Assembly (NCBI GenBank): GCA_013151705.1
Contig: JAADHT010000115.1
Span: 1 to 5,667, forward strand
DNA length: 5,667 bases
Origin: Kiritimatiellota bacterium
Lineage (GTDB): Bacteria; Verrucomicrobiota; Lentisphaeria; Victivallales; JAADHT01
Reading direction: 5' to 3'
The notes under the pieces are model-generated. The model made no database searches and was not told the origin of the DNA. It saw only the letters and a program-made list of their open reading frames with translations. Below, one piece after another: positions 1 through 4,618 of this stretch. Within the stretch, counting starts at the first letter, position 1. Every line of letters begins with the position of its first letter. The translations under genes were made by a program, and so were the position numbers.

Positions 1-92
1 GCTCGACCGTCGGTGGCGGTCAGAACCGAGCCTGACTTGATTCCGCGCCAGGCGAGCTGCAACTGCTCCTCCGCGAATTTAGCAATCGTCAT
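1..92 (-). CDS. N-terminal fragment of an unidentified protein, cut by the window edge
   Basis: Thirty codons are visible, starting at the ATG at 92-90 and reading leftward off the edge; the peptide begins MTIAKFAEEQLQLAWRGIKS and continues to ...TATDGR. A GAGG Shine-Dalgarno core (102-99) lies 6 bases before the ATG, and the ATG is 22 bases after the stop of the CorC-like gene, so the two are probably co-transcribed. No signal peptide or membrane segment is visible; the start is a charged, amphipathic helix. The pattern of a Trp, then a Leu-x-Thr-x-Asp-Gly element, loosely recalls the N-terminus of DUF2851 proteins, but 30 residues are too few to assign a family and I leave the function open. 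That it is a real gene rests on the ribosome site, the operon-like spacing and the protein-like composition. Confidence 0.6.
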   Translation of the reverse strand, partial: MTIAKFAEEQLQLAWRGIKSGSVLTATDGR

Positions 93-114
93 GAGGCACC
101 TCGGTGGTGAATCT

Positions 115-1392
115 TTATCGGGTTTTCGCGATCTTGACTTTTATGATTTTTTTGTTGTCGGCTTGAAGCACTGTCATTTTCAGATTGTGGTCTTTCAGAT
201 CGAGGGTTTCGTCTTTCATAGGGATGTGCCCGAGCTCGCCGCAGACGAATCCGCCTATGGTGTCAACATCCTCTCCGTCGGGTATATCGGAGTCCAGCAC
301 CTCGTTGACGTCGTCGATAAGGGTTCTAGCATCGAAAACCACCGAACCGTCCGGCATTTCAACGTGCATGGGCGCGTCGTCCTCATCCGCGTCATATTCG
401 TCGCGGATCTCGCCCACGATCTCCTCTATGATGTCCTCGAGCGTCACTATTCCCGCGGTGCCGCCGTACTCGTCGATCACCACCGCGAAATGGTTGCGCG
501 TTTTCTGTATTTCCTGGAGTAGATCGCCCACCTCCTTGGTTTCGGGAATGAAAATGGGACGTCTGGCCAATTCCATCAGAGATTTGCCCTTGATTTTTTC
601 CGAGTTGAGGAAGTCTTTGGCGTAGAGGATCCCTTTGATATTGTCAACGTTGTCGTCGTAAACCGGAATCCTGGAGTGTCCCGTTTCAATGAAGAGTTTG
701 ACCGCCTCTTCGATGGGCTCGTTCATAGATATCGCATTGACGTCGACTCTTGGGGTCATGATTTCCCGCACGGCAGTGTCATCGAGTTCGAAGACACCTC
801 TGATCATTCTTTTTTCGTCCTCTTCCAAGGATGATTCCTCGTCGGCGTCGGGGTTGTCGTCCTGATCGACCAGGGAGAGTATCTCGTCTTCGGTGGTGGC
901 CTTCTCCTCGTCGTCCTCCTGGGCGTTCCACTGTTCCATTTTTCCCCGGAAAAACTCTGTGAAGACAAGGGCTGGAAAGAAAACCGAAAACCTCAACAGT
1001 TTTAGGAGAGGCATGGTGAACGAGAGTATCGGCAGATCGAATCTGGCGATGAACGCGCCGGTGATCGTTTCCGTGAGCATGACGAACGCGAATGTCGCTA
1101 GAACCGAGTAGAGCATTGACTGCGTTCCGGAGATATCCTGGAAACGGGAGCGAATTAAAAACAACGAGATGCCCGCGAGCAGGCATACGAAAAGAAACAC
1201 GAGTGAGCGGAAAACCAGTTCGTAGGCGTTTTTGTCGTCAAGCCACTCCTCGATTTTCCTGGCCAGCTTTTTATCCTTCGCCTCGATTCGCCTCAAACGG
1301 CCTCCGCTCAATTGCGAAAACGCGTCCCAAGCCGACATAAGCCAAAGAAACAGCACTACAGTAGATGTTAAAAACAATGTCTCAAGATTCAT
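115..1392 (-). CDS. HlyC/CorC-family membrane protein: divergent DUF21 domain, paired CBS domains, CorC/HlyC C-terminal domain
   Basis: The 425-residue product has the full architecture of CNNM/CorC proteins, some of which bind or move Mg2+ or Co2+ and sense adenine nucleotides through their CBS pair. Seen: hydrophobic segments at about 5-22, 60-80, 94-116 and 123-145; a very acidic linker (about 159-193, roughly half Asp/Glu); CBS 1 opening with VREIMTPRVDV (208-218) and GHSRIPVY (238-245); CBS 2 with HFAVVIDEYGGTAGIVTLED (301-320) followed by IIEEIVGEI; and the transporter-associated domain at about 340-423 with DVDTIGGFVCGELGHIP. The cytoplasmic half is canonical. The membrane half is not: I cannot find the family's GNN-type Asn motif in the second helix or its Gly-Glu-x-x-Pro-Lys motif in the third. 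Length is normal. The ATG at 1392 is poorly placed relative to the only good ribosome site (1421-1416), so the true start may be slightly upstream. It is divergent from lon and followed closely by another gene. Family membership is firm; transport of a cation is inference. Confidence 0.93.
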   Translation of the reverse strand: MNLETLFLTSTVVLFLWLMSAWDAFSQLSGGRLRRIEAKDKKLARKIEEWLDDKNAYELVFRSLVFLFVCLLAGISLFLIRSRFQDISGTQSMLYSVLATFAFVMLTETITGAFIARFDLPILSFTMPLLKLLRFSVFFPALVFTEFFRGKMEQWNAQEDDEEKATTEDEILSLVDQDDNPDADEESSLEEDEKRMIRGVFELDDTAVREIMTPRVDVNAISMNEPIEEAVKLFIETGHSRIPVYDDNVDNIKGILYAKDFLNSEKIKGKSLMELARRPIFIPETKEVGDLLQEIQKTRNHFAVVIDEYGGTAGIVTLEDIIEEIVGEIRDEYDADEDDAPMHVEMPDGSVVFDARTLIDDVNEVLDSDIPDGEDVDTIGGFVCGELGHIPMKDETLDLKDHNLKMTVLQADNKKIIKVKIAKTR

Positions 1393-1415
1393 GATAAAGA
1401 CGAATATACAATAAT

Positions 1416-1421
1416 TCCTCC
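1416..1421 (-). promoter_or_regulatory. Strong Shine-Dalgarno site (GGAGGA) unusually far from the CorC-like ATG
   Basis: Read on the - strand, GGAGGA at 1421-1416 is the best ribosome-binding sequence upstream of the CorC-like gene, but it sits 23 bases before the annotated ATG at 1392; no closer purine-rich site is visible. Two alternatives fit the normal spacing. An in-frame ATA codon at 1407-1405, 8 bases away, would add five hydrophobic residues. A TTG at 1411-1409, only 4 bases away, would start a nine-codon leader frame ending in TGA at 1384-1382, overlapping the ATG in a different frame and possibly coupling translation. The sequence alone does not decide. Confidence 0.55.
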
Positions 1422-1428
1422 GTCGCGC

Positions 1429-1444
1429 AACTCGAAAACGAGTT
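1429..1444. repeat. Perfect 6-bp inverted repeat with 4-base loop
   Basis: AACTCG, AAAA, CGAGTT form a perfect stem with a four-base loop. On the - strand the hairpin ends 7 bases before the GGAGGA ribosome site of the CorC-like gene. If that leader is transcribed, the stem could influence ribosome access; as DNA it could be half of an operator. Short stems like this also arise by chance. Confidence 0.5.
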
Positions 1445-1451
1445 TATTTGA

Positions 1452-1476
1452 AAAAAGCGCGAAGTTCGCGGTTTTT
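1452..1476. repeat. 25-bp near-palindrome with A-tract and T-tract arms
   Basis: The element is centred on G1464. Bases 1458-1463 (CGCGAA) pair perfectly with 1465-1470 (TTCGCG), the flanking G1457/G1471 mismatch, and AAAAA at 1452-1456 pairs with TTTTT at 1472-1476, giving 11 of 12 symmetric positions. As RNA it resembles a compact bidirectional terminator, because either strand shows a GC stem followed by a U run. As DNA it resembles a dimeric repressor site. Its location between divergent start codons favours an operator or leader attenuator, but that is inference. Confidence 0.55.
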
Positions 1477-1662
1477 ATCGTCCCGTCGGTATTGCAAGAG
1501 AGTGAATCAAGGTTAGATTGTCTGTGTGCGTGATTGGCGAGTCGTTTGTGTCCTATTCGTTCCACTATGCGACTCGCGCCACCCGCGTTTCGCGTATCAC
1601 ATGTCGTGTCTCAAGTTTAACAAGTTGCAATTTACTAATCACGAACTCCAAAAGGATTCACA

Positions 1663-4224
1663 ATGGAAGATACTGGAAAGAAGAACAACAACGACACCGC
1701 GCGGGAGCGTGCGGCCGCGGAGCGGAGCGGGCGGAAGTCGCCGCCCGCCGGCGCTTCGAAGAAGACGATAAAATCCAAAAAGGCAAGATCCAAGTCAACT
1801 TCAAAGGCGATAGAGATTCGGGAGACTCCCATATTTCCCGCGCACGACGTGATCCTTTTTCCGCACACATTGGCGCCGTTGGTCATCAAGACAAAAGACG
1901 AGCAGGGGAAATTCGACAAAGTGATGGACGGGGACAAATTGATCGCTCTTTTTCCGGAGATACCACAAGCGGAAGTATCTTCCATATTCGAAAAGTTACC
2001 TTTCAATCCCGGCGAGATATTCGAAAGTTTCGAGTTGGACGGGAATAAACTATCCTCCGTCGGCGTTCTTTGCCGAGTGGTCAAGAAACTGCGTTTTCCG
2101 GACGATTCACTGAGGATACTACTAAGGGGCTTGAAAAGAATAAAAGCGACATCCGTGGCCACGTCCACGGAGAATGGGTTCGCGTCAGTGTTCTACGAAG
2201 TGGTCGAGGACGAGGTGGACGACTCCTCGAATGTTGAAATCACCGCCTTGACCCAAAATGTGATAACGCAGTTCCAAGAGATAATCAATTTGTCCCCGAT
2301 GTTTCCCGATGAGCTGAAAGTGGCCATATTGAACATCGACGACAGTGTGCGTCTGGTCGATATGATCGCGGACTCCCTCAACCTCGGGGTGGACGAGAAA
2401 CTGCATCTGCTAGCGATTCCCGGTCTGCTGGGCCGTTTGCAGCTTTTGGCGATATTCCTCCACCGCCAAGTGGAGATGCTCAAGGTGGGAGCGAAAATAC
2501 AGGCGCAGGTGAACAACTCTTTGGGACAGAGCCAAAAAGAGATATTCCTCCGCGAGCAGATGCGGGCCATAAAGCATGAATTGGGGGAGGATAATAAAAA
2601 TCCGGATATAGTGGCCTTCGAGAAACGAATGTCCGAGATGAATCTCTCGGAGCAAGTGGTGGAGGTTGTCGAGAAGGAGTTGGAGCGCATGGAGCTCATT
2701 CCGCGTGCCGCGCCCGACTACAACGTGTCGCACAACTACGTTGACTGGCTGCTTTCTGTTCCTTGGAACACGTGGAGCGAGGATCGGCTGGATATCCGCG
2801 GGGCCGAGAAGGTGTTGAACGAGGACCACTACGATTTGAGTAAGGTCAAAGAGCGTATCTTGGAATTTTTGGCTGTCATACAGCTGAAAAAAGACCGTAA
2901 ATCGCCGATTCTCTGTTTCGTGGGCCCTCCGGGAGTCGGAAAGACGTCTCTGGGCAAATCGATAGCCCGCGCGATGAACCGCTCATTCGTCAGAATGTCG
3001 CTTGGCGGCATTCGTGACGAGGCTGAGATCCGCGGACATCGCAGAACCTATATCGGAGCGTTGCCCGGCCGTATCATTCAGGGTGTGAAGAAGGCGAAAA
3101 CCGCGAATCCCGTTTTCATGTTGGACGAGCTTGATAAAATCGGCAACGATTTCCGCGGTGATCCGGCCTCGGCGTTGCTCGAAGTCCTCGATCCGCAGCA
3201 GAACAACGCGTTCAACGACCATTACCTCGAAATAGACTACGATTTGAGTTCGGTGATGTTTATCGCCACCGCCAACATAACCGACACGATTCCTCCGGCG
3301 CTGCTGGACCGAATGGAGATAATGCATCTGCCCGGTTACACGACAATGGAGAAAAAGCAGATAGCCAGACGTTTTCTGCTTCCGCGCCAACTGAGGGAGA
3401 ATGGTTTGAAGGCACGGCAGCTTTCAATGCCTATGCCGACGATAGAGTCTTTGATCTCTGACTATACGCGGGAAGCCGGCGTGAGAAAGCTCGAGCGTTC
3501 CCTTGGAAGCGTTTTCCGGAAAGTGGCCCGCAAAATTGTCGAGGGCGAGATCGATCCGAAGGCGAAAACAGTGGTAGCGTCCGGCGATCTTTCCGAGTAT
3601 TTGGGCCCCAAACTATATATTCAAGACGAGGCGGAGAGCGCCCCCGAGGTTGGAATAGCCACGGGAATGGCTTGGACGAGCGTCGGTGGCGCGATTCTTC
3701 CCGTGGAAGTGACGTCGATGCCCGGAAAAGGAGAGCTCAAACTCACAGGTTCCCTCGGCGACGTTATGAAGGAGAGCGCACAGGCGGCGTTCAGTTTCGT
3801 ACGCAGCAACGGGGAAAAATTCAAAATACCGGAAAAAACTTTTTCCACCAAGGATTTCCACATACATGTTCCCGACGGGGCCACTCCGAAGGACGGGCCG
3901 TCGGCGGGGATAACAATGCTCGCGTCGCTGGTGTCTCACTTGACGAGCAAACCGTTGCGCCCTCTCACCGCTATGACCGGAGAGATAACCTTGCGCGGCA
4001 AAATCACGCCAGTCGGTGGAATCAAGGAGAAAGTCATCGCCGCGTTGGCGGCCGGAATCAAAGATGTGCTGCTGCCGGAGAAGAACCGCAAGGATCTCGA
4101 GGACGTTCCGGACGAGGTGAAGCGTAAACTGCGTTTTACCTTCGCTTCGGATGCCGGAACCGCATTGAAGTTTCTGCTGCTCAATACTGGGGCACCGAAG
4201 AAAAGCCGCAAAAGATATCGTTAG
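1663..4224 (+). CDS. lon: ATP-dependent protease Lon (LonA type, S16 family)
   Basis: This is a cytoplasmic homohexameric AAA+ protease that unfolds and degrades misfolded and regulatory proteins. Domains in 853 residues: a basic extension (1-50); LON substrate-binding domain (about 52-255); coiled-coil region ending at LREQMRAIKHELGE (296-309); AAA+ module with Walker A GPPGVGKT (421-428), pore loop YIG (463-465), Walker B VFMLDE (484-489), sensor-1 Asn538, arginine finger Arg550 in LLDRME, and sensor-2 Arg608; then the protease domain (about 660-845) with catalytic Ser747 in PKDGPSAG and Lys790 in GGIKEK. The 43-residue Ser-Lys spacing equals that of E. coli Lon (S679/K722). Everything needed for activity is present. 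It is about 70 residues longer than E. coli Lon (784). The excess is mostly the Lys/Arg/Ser-rich N-terminus, an insert of about 18 residues near 97-132 in the N-domain, and a basic tail ending KKSRKRYR. The start is supported by AAGGA 6 bases upstream. It is divergent from the CorC-like gene. Confidence 0.98.
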   Translation: MEDTGKKNNNDTARERAAAERSGRKSPPAGASKKTIKSKKARSKSTSKAIEIRETPIFPAHDVILFPHTLAPLVIKTKDEQGKFDKVMDGDKLIALFPEIPQAEVSSIFEKLPFNPGEIFESFELDGNKLSSVGVLCRVVKKLRFPDDSLRILLRGLKRIKATSVATSTENGFASVFYEVVEDEVDDSSNVEITALTQNVITQFQEIINLSPMFPDELKVAILNIDDSVRLVDMIADSLNLGVDEKLHLLAIPGLLGRLQLLAIFLHRQVEMLKVGAKIQAQVNNSLGQSQKEIFLREQMRAIKHELGEDNKNPDIVAFEKRMSEMNLSEQVVEVVEKELERMELIPRAAPDYNVSHNYVDWLLSVPWNTWSEDRLDIRGAEKVLNEDHYDLSKVKERILEFLAVIQLKKDRKSPILCFVGPPGVGKTSLGKSIARAMNRSFVRMSLGGIRDEAEIRGHRRTYIGALPGRIIQGVKKAKTANPVFMLDELDKIGNDFRGDPASALLEVLDPQQNNAFNDHYLEIDYDLSSVMFIATANITDTIPPALLDRMEIMHLPGYTTMEKKQIARRFLLPRQLRENGLKARQLSMPMPTIESLISDYTREAGVRKLERSLGSVFRKVARKIVEGEIDPKAKTVVASGDLSEYLGPKLYIQDEAESAPEVGIATGMAWTSVGGAILPVEVTSMPGKGELKLTGSLGDVMKESAQAAFSFVRSNGEKFKIPEKTFSTKDFHIHVPDGATPKDGPSAGITMLASLVSHLTSKPLRPLTAMTGEITLRGKITPVGGIKEKVIAALAAGIKDVLLPEKNRKDLEDVPDEVKRKLRFTFASDAGTALKFLLLNTGAPKKSRKRYR

Positions 4225-4256
4225 ACTGGAAGTAAGATGGATTGGTAAAACACGAA

Positions 4257-4600
4257 ATGCGACTGAAAACCAAAGAATTCACATTCGCCGTGGATATTGA
4301 CGGATGCATATCCCGTATTCGGCCAACTCTAAATTTTTTGAGAGGTCGGGATGAGACAATAGGGGCGATCGCGGATGAGAATACGGAACAGCTGTGGTGA
4401 TGGGAGTCGATTATTCTGGTTATTATACGTTGGATACAGGAGTCGGCGGCGATGCTCGTCTGGAATTGACATTGCCCAAGCATGGGGTGGCTAGTCTAGT
4501 TGTTTTGACAAGGGATCTCGGCCAGCTCAAAAGTATTCGCGATTGGTTGAAATTCCGGGAATCGACGTTGTCTTGACGAAATCCGAAGTGTCAAGCGAAT
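4257..4600 (+). pseudogene. hom: Probable decayed homoserine dehydrogenase (C-terminal remnant, frameshifted)
   Basis: No single frame spans this stretch, but three successive + frames join into a recognisable protein. Segment A (in phase with the ATG at 4257, to about 4379) contains DIDGCISRIRPTL and RDETIGAIADE. Segment B (in phase with 4400, from 4379 to about 4545) contains YGTAVVMG, DYSGYYTLDTGVGGDA and LVVLTRDLGQLKSIRDWL. Segment C (in phase with 4543) contains EIPGIDVVLTKSEV. From memory of the family, homoserine dehydrogenase reads RVHPTLIP, KDHPLA.V.DEYNAV, GDASG..MFYG.GAGG, and near its ACT-domain end IVIVTHEA....ALAEI..L.VV. Order and spacing agree well (45 residues from RIRPTL to the GG, against 42). 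The NAD-binding half is absent upstream, and the stretch between the GAGG-like motif and the ACT-domain end is far too short, suggesting an internal deletion. Segment A stops at 4398-4400 with TGA overlapping an ATG, so two tiny coupled genes (47 and 58 codons) are the alternative reading. The identity is an inference from remembered consensus. Confidence 0.5.
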
Positions 4601-4618
4601 TTAAAAGGTGTTCGGGAA

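Larger units (their letters stand above)
1393..1662. promoter_or_regulatory. Divergent intergenic region between the CorC-like gene and lon
   Basis: These 270 bases must hold promoters for both directions. The lon-proximal end has a good ribosome site (AAGGA, 1652-1656, 6 bases from the ATG). A weak sigma-70-like pair for lon is TTGCAA (1492-1497) and TAGATT (1514-1519), 16 bases apart, each matching 4 of 6 consensus bases; a second weak option is TACTAA at 1633-1638. CAAGTT occurs twice at 1612-1617 and 1621-1626, in direct repeat. I found no CIRCE element and no convincing heat-shock sigma-factor promoter, so the control of lon here is unknown. The left part holds two inverted repeats listed separately. 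No gene-like frame is credible. Confidence 0.5.

Noticed and set aside
13..1340. Several + strand frames opposite the CorC-like gene
   Set aside because: They are antisense shadows; the - strand frame has unmistakable CBS and CorC motifs across its whole length.
1492..1519. TTGCAA-N16-TAGATT as the lon promoter
   Set aside because: Only 4 of 6 matches in each box and a suboptimal spacer, so it is mentioned under the intergenic region but not called as a promoter.
1393..1662. CIRCE/HrcA operator or heat-shock promoter for lon
   Set aside because: No TTAGCACTC/GAGTGCTAA inverted repeat and no clear heat-shock sigma-factor boxes were found.
1518..2048. A 176-codon + strand frame beginning upstream of lon and overlapping its first 386 bases
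   Set aside because: It is out of frame with lon, and its overlapping part is Arg/Gly-rich shadow sequence of a well-supported gene. No ribosome site precedes it and no family is recognisable.
1635..4127. Several antisense or out-of-frame frames of 60 to 177 codons within lon
   Set aside because: They lie inside an intact Lon frame and have shadow-like composition with no domains.
4326..4345. CTCTAAATTTTTTGAGAG as a lon terminator
   Set aside because: The stem is only a few base pairs, AT-rich and bulged, with no following T run, and it lies inside the relic. It is not a convincing terminator.
4181..4483. A 100-codon - strand frame overlapping the end of lon and the relic
   Set aside because: Its composition (many Ser, Ile, Cys, His) is not protein-like, it overlaps coding sequence antisense, and no ribosome site was seen. 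The + strand reading explains the region better.
4225..4618. Insertion sequence or attachment site as the cause of the broken region
   Set aside because: No terminal inverted repeats, target duplications or transposase motifs are visible; simple decay explains it better.
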